A stretch of 64,000 bases of DNA from JBJGXI01 sp045635475. Its GTDB lineage: Bacteria > Bacillota > Bacilli > Bacillales > Amphibacillaceae. Under the pieces are notes generated by a model. That model was given only the letters and a program-made list of their open reading frames with translations, searched no databases and was not told the DNA's origin. Location of the stretch: positions 1-64,000 of the forward strand of contig NZ_JBJGXI010000006.1 in assembly GCF_045635475.1 (NCBI RefSeq), in the 5' to 3' direction. A program made the translations under genes and the position numbers. Below are positions 9,486-17,468 of this stretch, one piece after another; within the stretch, counting starts at the first letter, position 1, and every line of letters starts with the position of its first letter.

Positions 9486-10472
9486 TTGGAACAAACTAAA
9501 GTAGAGCAATTATTCAGATGGATCGACGAAACAACAGAAAATGTTGAGCAACATATGGATATTCCTTATGTAGATAGTTTAACCTTAGCTCTTGAATATT
9601 TATTTTCTGGGGAAGAAACAGAAGAAATGAATGATTTAACAAAGCATGAGCTACAAAAAAGCGTTAAAAATATAGATATTGAACAATTTAAAAAGGAAGA
9701 GATTAGAAAAGCGATCCAACTAGCTGCTTTGAAAGGCATGAAAGGTGCTACACAACAGCAACATTTGATGACGCCAGATACTGTCGCGATGTTTATTGGG
9801 TATCTTGCTAATAAATTTACGAGAGCGAAAGAGAAACTACACTTGTTTGATCCGGCATGTGGAACGGGAAATCTAATTACTGCGGTTGGTAATCAATTAG
9901 ATAATATTGAAAAAGCATTTGGTAGTGAAGTGGATCCATCACTTATAAAACTTTCTTACATTAGTGCAAACTTACAACAGCAAGAAATTGAATTTTTTCA
10001 TCAAGACAGCTTAAGACCATTTCTGTTAGAACCAGTGGATCTTATCGTGTCTGATTTGCCAGTTGGTTATTACCCGGACGATTTGCAAGCGAACAAATAT
10101 GAATTAAAGGCCGATCAAGGGCATTCGTATGCGCATCATCTTTTCATTGAACAAAGTGTGAATTATATGAAAGATGGTGGATATCTTTTATTTGTCGTAC
10201 CTAATTTTCTGTTTGACAGTGACCAATCGGACAAATTACATGTGTATTTGCAAAAGCATACACATATTGTCGGACTCTTGCAGCTACCAGCTAGCTTGTT
10301 TAAATCAGAGAACAATGCCAAGAGCATTCTCGTGTTACAGAAGAAGGGGGAAGGCACAAAAGCACCGAAGCAAGCATTGATGGCGCAATTACCTTCTTTT
10401 AAAAATCCAGCTGCAATGGATCAAATTTTAGGACAAATGCATGCGTGGTTTAAGCAAGAAGGATTAGTCTGA
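9486..10472 (+). CDS. ytxK: Class I SAM-dependent methyltransferase, YtxK-like
   Basis: The protein is about 328 residues. The core has motif I DPACGTGNL (SAM binding), an acidic strand end, and DLPVGYY in the position of motif IV, as in N6-adenine-type DNA methylases but lacking the canonical PP. It belongs to the YtxK group found next to tpx and ackA in bacilli; its substrate is unknown. I prefer the TTG at 9486: GGAGG sits 8 bases upstream and overlaps the in-frame ATG at 9471, which would have no RBS. Confidence 0.85.
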   Translation: MEQTKVEQLFRWIDETTENVEQHMDIPYVDSLTLALEYLFSGEETEEMNDLTKHELQKSVKNIDIEQFKKEEIRKAIQLAALKGMKGATQQQHLMTPDTVAMFIGYLANKFTRAKEKLHLFDPACGTGNLITAVGNQLDNIEKAFGSEVDPSLIKLSYISANLQQQEIEFFHQDSLRPFLLEPVDLIVSDLPVGYYPDDLQANKYELKADQGHSYAHHLFIEQSVNYMKDGGYLLFVVPNFLFDSDQSDKLHVYLQKHTHIVGLLQLPASLFKSENNAKSILVLQKKGEGTKAPKQALMAQLPSFKNPAAMDQILGQMHAWFKQEGLV

Positions 10473-10498
10473 ACCTTGTGAAAATATAAACATTGCGT

Positions 10499-10512
10499 AG
10501 GAAACGTTATCA
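10499..10512 (+). promoter_or_regulatory. Candidate CcpA cre site upstream of ackA
   Basis: AGGAAACGTTATCA matches the cre consensus (TGWAANCGNTNWCA) at 10 of 12 defined positions. It lies 13 bases upstream of the -35 box, the geometry for CcpA activation known for B. subtilis ackA. Confidence 0.65.
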
Positions 10513-10525
10513 TTGCCTCTTCGTA

Positions 10526-10555
10526 TTGCAAACTGATCATGCCGATGGTTACAAT
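10526..10555 (+). promoter_or_regulatory. Candidate sigma-A promoter of ackA
   Basis: TTGCAA (10526-10531), 18-base spacer, TACAAT (10550-10555), about 50 bases before the start codon. Confidence 0.6.
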
Positions 10556-10604
10556 GGAGATGTCCTAATCTCGAACCTTAAATTATGAAAGGGCTGAATT
10601 TATA

Positions 10605-11804
10605 GTGAGCAACATTCTTGCGATTAACGCTGGTAGCTCGTCTTTAAAATTTCAATTAATTGAAATGCCAGTTGAAAGAGTTATTACGAAAGGCTTAGTG
10701 GAACGTATTGGTTTAAATGACGCTGTATTTACAATAGAAGTGAACGATGAAAAAGATACAACCGTAACTGATATCCCTAATCATGCAAAAGCGGTCGAAA
10801 TGTTACTTGAAAAATTAACATCAACAGGTATCATTCAATCATTAAATGAAATTGATGGTATTGGTCATCGTGTCGTACATGGTGGTGAACGCTTTAGTGA
10901 TTCAGTAAGAATTACGGAGCAAGTGATCCAAGAAATAGAAGAAGTGTCGGATTTAGCTCCATTGCACAATCCAGCAAATTTAACCGGCATACGTGCTTTT
11001 AAAGAAATATTACCAGAAGTACCGGCGGTTGCAGTATTTGATACGGCATTTCATCAAACGATGCCGGAGCAATCTTACTTATATAGTTTGCCTTATGAAT
11101 ATTATAAAAAGTATGGTATCAGAAAGTATGGATTCCATGGAACGTCACACAAGTATGTATCTGAGAGAGCATCTGATTTATTAGGAATTCCGTTAAATCA
11201 ACTGCGCCTGCTTTCTTGTCATCTTGGTAATGGTGCAAGTATTGCAGCTATTGAAGAAGGAAAATCGATTGATACATCAATGGGATTCACACCATTAGCG
11301 GGAGTTACAATGGGAACACGATCCGGTAATATTGATCCAGCATTAATTCCTTACATCATGGAAAAAACAGGTAAGACTGCTCATGAAGTGATGAATGTTT
11401 TAAATAAAGAAAGCGGAATGTTGGCACTGTCAGGTTTCTCAAGCGACTTGAGAGATATCGAAGACAAAGCTAATAATGGTGATCACCGTGCGGAACTAGC
11501 ATTGGAAGTATTCGCTGCTCGTATTCACAAATATATTGGTTCCTATGCAGCGCGAATGAAAGGAATCGATGCGATTATTTTTACTGCGGGCGTTGGCGAG
11601 AACAGTACAACGATTCGTGCACGTGTGTTAGAGGGATTAGAATTTATGGGTGTGTATTGGAGCCCTACTTTAAACAATGTACGTGGTAAGGAAGCATTTA
11701 TTAACTATCCACACTCACCTGTTAAAGTAATTGTTATTCCAACAAACGAGGAAGTTATGATTGCTCGTGATACGGTACGGTTGGCTGGGAAAACCTTGGT
11801 ATAA
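10605..11804 (+). CDS. ackA: Acetate kinase with element-derived C-terminus
   Basis: The 399-residue protein has ASKHA-fold signatures: NAGSSSLKF at the N-terminus, HRVVHGGERF, AVFDTAFHQTMP, HLGNGAS and GVGENS. It interconverts acetyl phosphate and acetate, making ATP. The GTG start has AAAGGG upstream. The last codons after RLA read GKTLV and lie outside the duplicated 74-bp att core, so they come from the integrated element. The native tail, ETEYSK, sits at 46458-46475. All catalytic parts are upstream of the swap, so the enzyme is probably functional. Confidence 0.96.
   Translation: MSNILAINAGSSSLKFQLIEMPVERVITKGLVERIGLNDAVFTIEVNDEKDTTVTDIPNHAKAVEMLLEKLTSTGIIQSLNEIDGIGHRVVHGGERFSDSVRITEQVIQEIEEVSDLAPLHNPANLTGIRAFKEILPEVPAVAVFDTAFHQTMPEQSYLYSLPYEYYKKYGIRKYGFHGTSHKYVSERASDLLGIPLNQLRLLSCHLGNGASIAAIEEGKSIDTSMGFTPLAGVTMGTRSGNIDPALIPYIMEKTGKTAHEVMNVLNKESGMLALSGFSSDLRDIEDKANNGDHRAELALEVFAARIHKYIGSYAARMKGIDAIIFTAGVGENSTTIRARVLEGLEFMGVYWSPTLNNVRGKEAFINYPHSPVKVIVIPTNEEVMIARDTVRLAGKTLV
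11712..11785 (+). repeat. attL: 74-bp left attachment core inside ackA
   Basis: These 74 bp recur without mismatch at 46383-46456. The copy is in frame with ackA and the ackA sequence diverges immediately after it. Confidence 0.95.
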
Positions 11805-11877
11805 TAGGCTTTTTGAGCCTTTCGACAATTGAAAATATGGTAAAAATGGTACTGAACAAACCATAACCAACTTTTTA

Positions 11878-11919
11878 AACAACCTTTTTCTATGCTATGT
11901 GGAAAGGGGTTGTTTTTTT
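11878..11919 (+). terminator. Element-borne terminator for ackA just before int
   Basis: AACAACC...TTTTTC pairs imperfectly with GGAAAGGGGTTGTT and is followed by a T-run. It replaces the native ackA terminator, now at 46484-46518. Its right arm also contains the GGAAAGGGG that may serve as RBS for int. Confidence 0.65.
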
Positions 11920-11920
11920 A

Positions 11921-12934
11921 TTGGCAGAAAATAAAAATCCAGTTTATCGAAAAACAAAAAGGAATATCAAAAATAAAACCTACACCATAGATGATGCGAG
12001 AGAAACTGTACTAAAAATTAAACAGTTAGAAGGATTGACTAAAAACTCCATCATAAATTATGAGAAATTATTCAATGATTTAGACAGATTTTTTGGTGAA
12101 GTTAGAGAAGTTAATTTATTGTCTGTTGATGATGGTCGTAACTTTATCCAATGGCAACTTAACGAAAAAATCCAGTTTAAAAATCAAAAGCATCGAAAAA
12201 CAAAAATAAAAGGTGTTTCAATCAGCAGTGCTAATACATACTTACAAATTGGTAAAGCAGCATTTGAGGTATTAAAAAATGAAGGGGTTGTAAGCGAGAA
12301 TATCTTTTCTAAAATCAGACCCATGAGAGAAAAAGAAAAGATAATCGAAACTTTGACAATAAACGAAATAAATAAATTGTTTCGATCTATGGATAAGACG
12401 ATTTATTCAGAGTTTCGTGAGTACGTGATTTGTCACTTTATGCTTGACTCGTTTGCTAGGATTAATTCAGTCTTACATGTGAAAAAATCAGACATTGATT
12501 TTGAAAGGCAAGCCGTAACTTTTCAACAAACAAAAAATGGTAGGGTTCACATAGTTCCTTTATCTAAATCGACAATAAAATTAATACAAGAATTGATATT
12601 GGAAACAAGCGATTTTAACAGTGAATACCTGTTCTTGAATGTATTTGGAGATAGGCTTACAGCAGATACGTTTAGAAAGCATTTTAGAGAGATTGTGGAG
12701 CGTTCTGGATTAGATAAGAGGGTTAATCCTCATTTATTCAGACATACGGCTTCAAAGTTGTTTTTAGAGCAAAATGGGAATATCCGTGTCTTGCAGAAAA
12801 TATTGGATCATTCAGCGCTTGAAACTACTTCCCGGTATGCCCATGTATTAGATAAAACAATACAAGAGCAACATAGGCAGTTTTCGCCTGTTAACTTACT
12901 GAAGCAAAAGAAGAAAACAAAGACAAGACTATAA
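11921..12934 (+). CDS. int: Tyrosine recombinase (integrase)
   Basis: The 338-residue protein has a SAM-like core-binding region (about 25-130) and a catalytic domain with R180 (FARINS), H271-x-x-R274 (HLFRHTASKL), H297 (LDHSAL) and Y306 (SRYAHV). It should integrate and excise the element at the 74-bp ackA core. I place the start at TTG 11921 with GGAAAGGGG 10-12 bases upstream; the ATG at 11897 has no RBS. The gene begins 136 bases from the attL core and is transcribed inward. I did not recognise an adjacent excisionase. Confidence 0.93.
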   Translation: MAENKNPVYRKTKRNIKNKTYTIDDARETVLKIKQLEGLTKNSIINYEKLFNDLDRFFGEVREVNLLSVDDGRNFIQWQLNEKIQFKNQKHRKTKIKGVSISSANTYLQIGKAAFEVLKNEGVVSENIFSKIRPMREKEKIIETLTINEINKLFRSMDKTIYSEFREYVICHFMLDSFARINSVLHVKKSDIDFERQAVTFQQTKNGRVHIVPLSKSTIKLIQELILETSDFNSEYLFLNVFGDRLTADTFRKHFREIVERSGLDKRVNPHLFRHTASKLFLEQNGNIRVLQKILDHSALETTSRYAHVLDKTIQEQHRQFSPVNLLKQKKKTKTRL

Positions 12935-12983
12935 AAAAACAAAAAAAAGACCGCTTGGAGTCGAGTCCAAACAGTCGTACGCT

Positions 12984-13003
12984 ATGTCTGCGTCAACAGA
13001 CAT
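12984..13003. other. Short perfect hairpin after int
   Basis: ATGTCTG / CAGACAT with a 6-base loop but no T-run. It may be a weak terminator or a protein site; the rest of 12935-13080 shows nothing recognisable. Confidence 0.4.
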
Positions 13004-13080
13004 CAAATAATTACCTAACATTATTATACAAAAAATGTTGTTAAAAAGCAACTTTTTATTTAGGTGTGCGATTTTTTAGA

Positions 13081-13100
13081 CTCCCGAACGGTTAAGGGAG
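13081..13100 (+). promoter_or_regulatory. Hairpin sequestering the RBS of the next gene
   Basis: CTCCC (13081-13085) pairs with GGGAG (13096-13100), the likely Shine-Dalgarno of the ATG at 13110, over a 10-base loop. This could limit translation of the putative initiator. Confidence 0.45.
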
Positions 13101-13109
13101 AGTAAACAA

Positions 13110-13937
13110 ATGATATTATCCAATGCCGATTATAGTAATTACAAAAAATTATCAAAATTTGAGAATACAGAACACCTAAATAATTCTATTCGTGGATTCC
13201 TGTATAAATACAAGCATGAATTAAATCAATCAGTTATTGACGTGTACCGAACTATTGCCAATTTTGCTGTGAAACTGTCTGGAGTGGCTTTTTTGAAGCA
13301 ACAAACTATCGCTGAAATTATTGGTAAATCCATTGCTACAATTAAAAGATCACTAAAAGTATTAAAAGATTTAAAAGCAATAGAAATCCATCGAACAAAA
13401 AGAGAAAAAGGACGTATTAAAGGCGGTTTTGGTCACAACGTTTTTGTTATCTGTGATCTATCGGATGAACTATCGGGTGAACTATCGAAAATGAACCATC
13501 GAGAGGAAGCTGAAACTCCTTGTCACCAAACACAAAAGCAACAGAATTATGCTAAGGAATCTAGTCATTCTGAATCTAACCATCTTAAAGAATTTAAAAA
13601 ACGTAAGACAAACCTAAATTATGATAAAGAATTTCTAAGTAGTAATTTGCCTAGACAATTTGTAGACACAGTAAGCAGTTTTCACGACAATCAGACGGTT
13701 TTTAACTTGTGGAATAGATTATGTCTTGCAACTAAAAAACATGCCGACAGTAGCCTTATTTTAAGCCACATTGACATGTTTATTAAAACTTATAAGGAAT
13801 GCATCTGGAAATTCAAAACTAATCGTATACAAGGCGATTTTATCGGATACGTATACGGTGCTTGGGTTAATACCTGTAAAAACATAATTTTGGAGCAAAA
13901 TTCCAGAATTGGCTTGTATTATGATTGGCTTGCCTAG
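13110..13937 (+). CDS. HTH-domain protein, possible replication/regulatory protein
   Basis: The 275-residue protein has a winged-HTH-like segment at about residues 50-100 (FLKQQTIAEIIGKSIATIKRSLKVLKDL), followed by a basic wing, a polar linker and a C-terminal region without a recognised motif. This layout is seen in plasmid and phage HTH proteins annotated as replication-related, but I cannot assign a function. It lies between int and the repressor, and its 3' end overlaps the convergent repressor gene by 4 bases. Confidence 0.6.
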   Translation: MILSNADYSNYKKLSKFENTEHLNNSIRGFLYKYKHELNQSVIDVYRTIANFAVKLSGVAFLKQQTIAEIIGKSIATIKRSLKVLKDLKAIEIHRTKREKGRIKGGFGHNVFVICDLSDELSGELSKMNHREEAETPCHQTQKQQNYAKESSHSESNHLKEFKKRKTNLNYDKEFLSSNLPRQFVDTVSSFHDNQTVFNLWNRLCLATKKHADSSLILSHIDMFIKTYKECIWKFKTNRIQGDFIGYVYGAWVNTCKNIILEQNSRIGLYYDWLA

Positions 13938-14173
13938 TCTGCTGGGACAAATTCAACTATGTCTTGTATTTCACATTCCAGATACTCACAGATCAATGCA
14001 ATTACATCTAGAGCCACATATTCATTATGTTTCATCTTGTGCAGCGTAGATGGTGATATGCCAAGATCATCCTTTAAATTTTGTTTGATTTTATCTTTGT
14101 CAATTAATGTTTTTTCAAATGGTTTATAACTAGGTCTGATTTTCGTTGCTTTACGTCTTGGATTTTTAACCAT
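13934..14173 (-). CDS. Cro/C1-type HTH repressor of the element
   Basis: The 79-residue protein has a basic N-terminus (about 1-20) and then a compact XRE-type HTH: LKDDLGISPSTLHKMKHNEYVALDVIALICEYLECEIQDIVE. It is transcribed away from the early operon, with GGAGGG as RBS. Repeated AGTTCGATAWGT boxes in the divergent promoter region suggest it is the lysogeny-type repressor controlling both itself and the rightward operon. It lacks a C-terminal protease or dimerisation domain, so induction would not be by classical LexA-like self-cleavage. Confidence 0.75.
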   Translation of the reverse strand: MVKNPRRKATKIRPSYKPFEKTLIDKDKIKQNLKDDLGISPSTLHKMKHNEYVALDVIALICEYLECEIQDIVEFVPAD

Positions 14174-14194
14174 TTTTATCCCTCCTAATTAAGT

Positions 14195-14223
14195 ATTATA
14201 ACAAAAGTTCGATAAGTTGTATA
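14195..14223 (-). promoter_or_regulatory. Leftward promoter of the repressor
   Basis: On the minus strand TATACA, a 17-base spacer and TATAAT. Operator box 1 (14206-14217) lies in the spacer. Confidence 0.6.
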
Positions 14224-14280
14224 AAAAGTGTTGCAATGTAGTTCGATATGTAATATTATTATATATAACAAATCGAATGT
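14206..14280. promoter_or_regulatory. Operator boxes of the element switch
   Basis: AGTTCGATAAGT (14206-14217) and AGTTCGATATGT (14240-14251) are direct repeats 34 bp apart. A third, inverted copy, ACAAATCGAATGT, lies at about 14268-14280. They overlap the spacers of both divergent promoters. Confidence 0.6.
14231..14259 (+). promoter_or_regulatory. Rightward early promoter
   Basis: TTGCAA (14231-14236), 17-base spacer, TATTAT (14254-14259), with operator box 2 inside the spacer; first start codon at 14309. Confidence 0.65.
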
Positions 14281-14308
14281 TTATGATATTTATTTTTGGA
14301 GGTATTAA

Positions 14309-14389
14309 ATGCCAAGAACAAAAACGGACATTTTCATGGTCGTCTGCTGGATAGGATCAATGGTATTTATGTATTTCTCAGTAAGTTAA
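14309..14389 (+). CDS. 26-residue small membrane-like peptide
   Basis: ATG at 14309 has TTTGGAGGT about 6 bases upstream. The peptide begins MPRTKTD and then has a hydrophobic run of about 18 residues ending FMYFSVS. It is the first gene of the early operon, and its stop precedes the next RBS by 2 bases. Its function is unknown. The good RBS, promoter and tight packing argue it is real. Confidence 0.6.
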   Translation: MPRTKTDIFMVVCWIGSMVFMYFSVS

Positions 14390-14404
14390 ATGGAGGGTGA
14401 AAAA

Positions 14405-14593
14405 ATGGCTATCACAGGTAAAATGTGGGAGGTAGCACAATTGTTGGAGAACATTGGAGAAGCACGTTTTGGGAAAATTGAAATGTCGCCAGAAATCGAT
14501 GAAGAATCATATGTTGAAGACGTGAGAAAAAGAATACCTGAAATGGAAAAAGCATTATTGAAGTTAAAGAGGTATATGAAGGATGACGAGTAA
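14405..14593 (+). CDS. Hypothetical early protein, 62 aa
   Basis: The start is ATG 14405 with GGAGGGTG 5-6 bases upstream; an in-frame ATG at 14390 overlaps that RBS and is unlikely. The protein is small, acidic and probably helical (KMWEVAQLLENIGEARFG, then a charged C-terminus). No family was recognised. The stop TAA abuts the next ATG, indicating translational coupling. Confidence 0.65.
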   Translation: MAITGKMWEVAQLLENIGEARFGKIEMSPEIDEESYVEDVRKRIPEMEKALLKLKRYMKDDE

Positions 14594-14803
14594 ATGAGAA
14601 CAGAATTGTTCGGCTTTAAATTAACTGCCACAAAGATGCATGTACCCGAACTTGATAAAGGTGAGCGTAACCCGTATACATCGGGGGATGAAATTGGCAA
14701 TCCATATTTCAAAGATAAGAAAATTGAAATTAAAGAAGATGACGTAATGGAGGTGTTGCGATTACTAAAGCAAAAAGGTTACGATGTTTCATCACTAGAA
14801 TAA
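14594..14803 (+). CDS. Hypothetical early protein, 69 aa
   Basis: ATG immediately follows the stop of the previous gene and GGATGACGAG supplies a weak RBS. The C-terminal half (KKIEIKEDDVMEVLRLLKQK) looks like one amphipathic helix. No family was recognised; it is probably part of the repressed early operon. Confidence 0.6.
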   Translation: MRTELFGFKLTATKMHVPELDKGERNPYTSGDEIGNPYFKDKKIEIKEDDVMEVLRLLKQKGYDVSSLE

Positions 14804-14952
14804 TGAATGTTTATATATATAAACGGAATTTTGAGAACATTCAAACATTTAACTACCAATTATATGAGAAAGCCAGTACAATTATTACAAGTAAATCATC
14901 TAGTTCAGTCACCTTGTGTTTTTAAAAATAAAAAGCAAGGGGAGAAAAGCAA

Positions 14953-15375
14953 ATGGAGATCAAGTTGAATGATAACATATTACTGGATTATAACATTACA
15001 GGAATTTGGAAGCACAGGTACAATTTTTTAGTGAGTAACGACAACGATCGTTTAGATTTTGAAATATTTCTAGAGGAACAGGGAAGTGTACCAGAGGCAA
15101 TGTGGATGCTTAGAAAGCAAAGGATTGACGAAAATTTGCCAAGAAGAAGAGAGTTTGCAATGAAATACAGAAGAAATAAAAAAGAGGCTCTTGAAATGCT
15201 TATGCAAGAACCTGTTGACAATTGCGAAATTGAAGTACTCGATGGTCACACCGCATATTGGATATATGACACCTTTCTAGAAGATATGTCGCACACAGTG
15301 CACAGTTTGGCTAATTATTTTAAATTTGCTAATTGCAAAGATGATTATCTAACCATGTTCGAGGATAGGGCATAA
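14953..15375 (+). CDS. Hypothetical protein, 140 aa
   Basis: ATG 14953 has AAGGGGAG 8 bases upstream. The sequence is charged, with a basic central stretch (residues 55-80, KQRIDENLPRRREFAMKYRR) and no membrane segment or known motif. It is separated from the previous gene by about 150 bases. The downstream inverted repeat ATGGCTG...CAGCCAT (about 15383-15415) could end its transcript. Confidence 0.55.
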   Translation: MEIKLNDNILLDYNITGIWKHRYNFLVSNDNDRLDFEIFLEEQGSVPEAMWMLRKQRIDENLPRRREFAMKYRRNKKEALEMLMQEPVDNCEIEVLDGHTAYWIYDTFLEDMSHTVHSLANYFKFANCKDDYLTMFEDRA

Positions 15376-15423
15376 AACTTATATGGCTGTTACGATTAAC
15401 TGTGGCAGCCATGAAATTATCTG

Positions 15424-15557
15424 TTGACAATGTGTTATTCCTATAATATACTTACAACTTTTATAAATAAATACGATTTATAGTAATTTTTTATTGACAA
15501 TATACATTTAAAAATGTTATATTTATTAATTGACATTTTATAAGATTGTGTTAATAT
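15424..15557 (+). promoter_or_regulatory. Three tandem sigma-A promoters
   Basis: P1: TTGACA 15424, 17-base spacer, TATACT 15447. P2: TTGACA 15494, 17-base spacer, TTATAT 15517. P3: TTGACA 15530, 16-base spacer, TAATAT 15552. All have perfect -35 boxes. They occupy the otherwise empty 15376-15683 and should drive the long operon from 15684 onward. Confidence 0.75.
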
Positions 15558-15565
15558 AAAAGTGT

Positions 15566-15654
15566 AACCAAAGAGGAAATCTATTAATCTATTGGGATAA
15601 AAATCAGAAAAGGTGATCTAATCTTTAATGTTTTTTTGTAGATTTATCTTGGTT
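15566..15654 (+). promoter_or_regulatory. Long-range hairpin in the 5' UTR of the replication operon
   Basis: The arm at 15566-15583 (AACCAAAGAGGAAATCTA) pairs with 15639-15654 (TAGATTTATCTTGGTT) with a 2-base bulge, enclosing about 55 bases. It starts just downstream of P3 and ends 30 bases before the GTG start. No known riboswitch class was recognised. Confidence 0.45.
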
Positions 15655-15683
15655 AAAATGTATAACTTGAAGGAGGTGAACAA

Positions 15684-15980
15684 GTGGATTGTACAATTGA
15701 AAAGCAATTAAAACAAATGGAATATAACGTGAGACAGGCAGGAAAAGCGATGTTGCAAGAAAGCAAAAGAGAAGTAGCTTGGACAGATAAGAGATGCAAA
15801 GAAATTTATACTAAACTAATAAACTATGCTGGCGGAACAAAGATTGTAAGAAAAGGAATGCAAGGCAAAGCTAAACAACTTGCAATAACGTCTTTTCTAA
15901 AGGGAATAGAACCAAATTATGATAAATTTAAAAAAAGTGTTGAAATTGCTAATAGTAAACAAAGTAAACATCAAAAATAA
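15684..15980 (+). CDS. Small basic hypothetical protein, 98 aa
   Basis: GTG start with AAGGAGGTG 5 bases upstream, a very strong RBS. The protein is Lys-rich (many K, pI clearly basic) and predicted helical, without known motif. It is the first gene behind the three tandem promoters, so it is likely abundant; nucleic-acid binding is possible but unproven. Confidence 0.6.
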   Translation: MDCTIEKQLKQMEYNVRQAGKAMLQESKREVAWTDKRCKEIYTKLINYAGGTKIVRKGMQGKAKQLAITSFLKGIEPNYDKFKKSVEIANSKQSKHQK

Positions 15981-15994
15981 AGGAGATGGTTTAA

Positions 15995-16405
15995 ATGGAA
16001 GCAAACAATACTGTAAATTTGGAAGAGGTTAAGCACAAAAGGGAATTAAGAGAAGCAAAGGAAATGGTTAATGCAGTTCATTTGATTGGTGAGGATAGAG
16101 GGAATCAAGTTGATCTTTTAATTGATTTCATTGAACAAAATGGACTAGATGAAAAACTAATTGATCATATGAAAGATATTGAGAACCAAGAGGAAATTCC
16201 AATGTATAGGAGTGCAGCAAAGGCATTCAATGATTACTATGTACATGACATTTTTGTGATGAATGAGTATGACCAAAACAAAGAAATGTTGGAAGAAGGT
16301 TCTGATTTTTTGTTGGAACCAAATAAGCCTTTACTTAAAGTAGATAACCCGATCGATTATGGAGAATTACCGATTGTAATTGCAGATAGAATGAATGGTT
16401 ATTAA
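15995..16405 (+). CDS. Hypothetical acidic protein, 136 aa
   Basis: It begins 14 bases after the previous stop with AAAGGAGATGG as RBS. The protein is strongly acidic (runs such as HMKDIENQEEIP and LEEGSDFLLEPN), with no cysteine clusters, membrane segment or recognised family. Its pairing with the basic upstream protein in one operon is notable, but I infer no function. Confidence 0.6.
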   Translation: MEANNTVNLEEVKHKRELREAKEMVNAVHLIGEDRGNQVDLLIDFIEQNGLDEKLIDHMKDIENQEEIPMYRSAAKAFNDYYVHDIFVMNEYDQNKEMLEEGSDFLLEPNKPLLKVDNPIDYGELPIVIADRMNGY

Positions 16406-16468
16406 TAATAGAATTAAAAAAGAATATAGCAAATTTCATATATTGAGAATTAAAGGAGTGATAAATGA

Positions 16469-16693
16469 TTGAAGGAAAGGTACTTCATAGATATTGAAAA
16501 AAGAAATGATAAATATGAAAGTGTGTTTGTAAAGGATGGCAATGACAAAGAAATCATCCACGTAGGTACTGGTGATTTCTACAGGGACTATGATTTGGTC
16601 AATAACTTACTAAACGAACTGAAACGACAACTGAATATAAATGTCTTACGATTAACAAGTATAGACGACTACATGTTTAAGATTAACAACTAA
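16469..16693 (+). CDS. Hypothetical protein, 74 aa
   Basis: The start is TTG 16469 with AAGGAGTG about 9 bases upstream. An out-of-frame ATG at 16465 opens a 10-codon ORF ending in the same region and may reduce expression. The protein is mixed charge, beginning MKERYFIDIEKRNDKYES. No family was recognised. Confidence 0.5.
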   Translation: MKERYFIDIEKRNDKYESVFVKDGNDKEIIHVGTGDFYRDYDLVNNLLNELKRQLNINVLRLTSIDDYMFKINN

Positions 16694-16893
16694 TCTTTTT
16701 TATTTGTTGCGTTTTAATATGAAAAAGTGCATACCAAACGCATTATAGTATTTAATGTCGTAATAACAATATTATAGCGACATTGATATTGATTGTCAAA
16801 TACAAATTGAAGGGAGTGATTAAATTGAGTGTCATTTGTGGTTGGTAGTTACTTTTGCTTTAGGTGATAAAAAATTTAGGAGGAAATTATAAA

Positions 16894-17133
16894 TTGAAAG
16901 AGTCTGTTGAAAGTATTAAGAATGCGGTGAAAAATTCTTTTGGTGGAAAGGTTATGGACGTTAAATATACTTGTGGGAAGTGTAATGAAGTAACTGTTGT
17001 TTCTGTGGATTTTTCAAATGGAACATACAAATGTCACAACTGCAATTCTGATGTTGATATTGAAGATCAGCAATACATAGCTATTTTCGAAGATTTAAAA
17101 TCTGTATTTGGTGACAATATTCAAATCATTTAG
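16894..17133 (+). CDS. Zinc-ribbon protein, 79 aa
   Basis: The start is TTG 16894, with AGGAGG 8 bases upstream. The upstream GTG at 16864 is in frame but has no RBS. Two knuckles, CGKCNE and CHNCNSD, 17-20 residues apart form a four-cysteine zinc ribbon preceded by a helical N-terminus. Small zinc ribbons are common in phage transcription or replication accessory proteins; the target is unknown. Confidence 0.6.
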   Translation: MKESVESIKNAVKNSFGGKVMDVKYTCGKCNEVTVVSVDFSNGTYKCHNCNSDVDIEDQQYIAIFEDLKSVFGDNIQII

Positions 17134-17228
17134 ATATCATCAACTGGTGCACCCTTAATTGGGTGTGCCAGCTTTATCTACTTACTTACAAAATGTTAGT
17201 TCGTTGAAAAAATAAGGAGAGTGATCGA

Positions 17229-17468
17229 TTGAAAAATTGTACCACATGGGAATCTACGATAAATGAATACTTTGAAACTATGTATCTAACAGATAGTCCA
17301 TTACAAGCACCGGAGAGACATCGTAAGATCACTGAGACGGTCAAATTAGGCACTATAGATAGTCCTGAATGGAAAGATGTAGATAATAAACTTGAAGCCA
17401 ATAAGAAGCCTTCTAAGCAGCGTAAACGAGGCAGACAAAAGAAGAAAAAGGGGGAATCGAATGGATAA
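17229..17468 (+). CDS. Small protein with basic C-terminal tail, 79 aa
   Basis: TTG start with AAGGAGAGTG upstream. The N-terminal 60 residues are mixed, and the C-terminus is an extreme Lys/Arg run (KQRKRGRQKKKKGE). The 3' end overlaps the primase gene by 8 bases, so the two are translationally coupled. It may act with the primase on DNA; this is inference from position and charge only. Confidence 0.6.
   Translation: MKNCTTWESTINEYFETMYLTDSPLQAPERHRKITETVKLGTIDSPEWKDVDNKLEANKKPSKQRKRGRQKKKKGESNG

Noticed and set aside
16465..16497. Ten-codon ORF from ATG 16465
   Set aside because: Too short to support as a gene; it may affect initiation of the TTG gene at 16469 but no peptide function can be argued.
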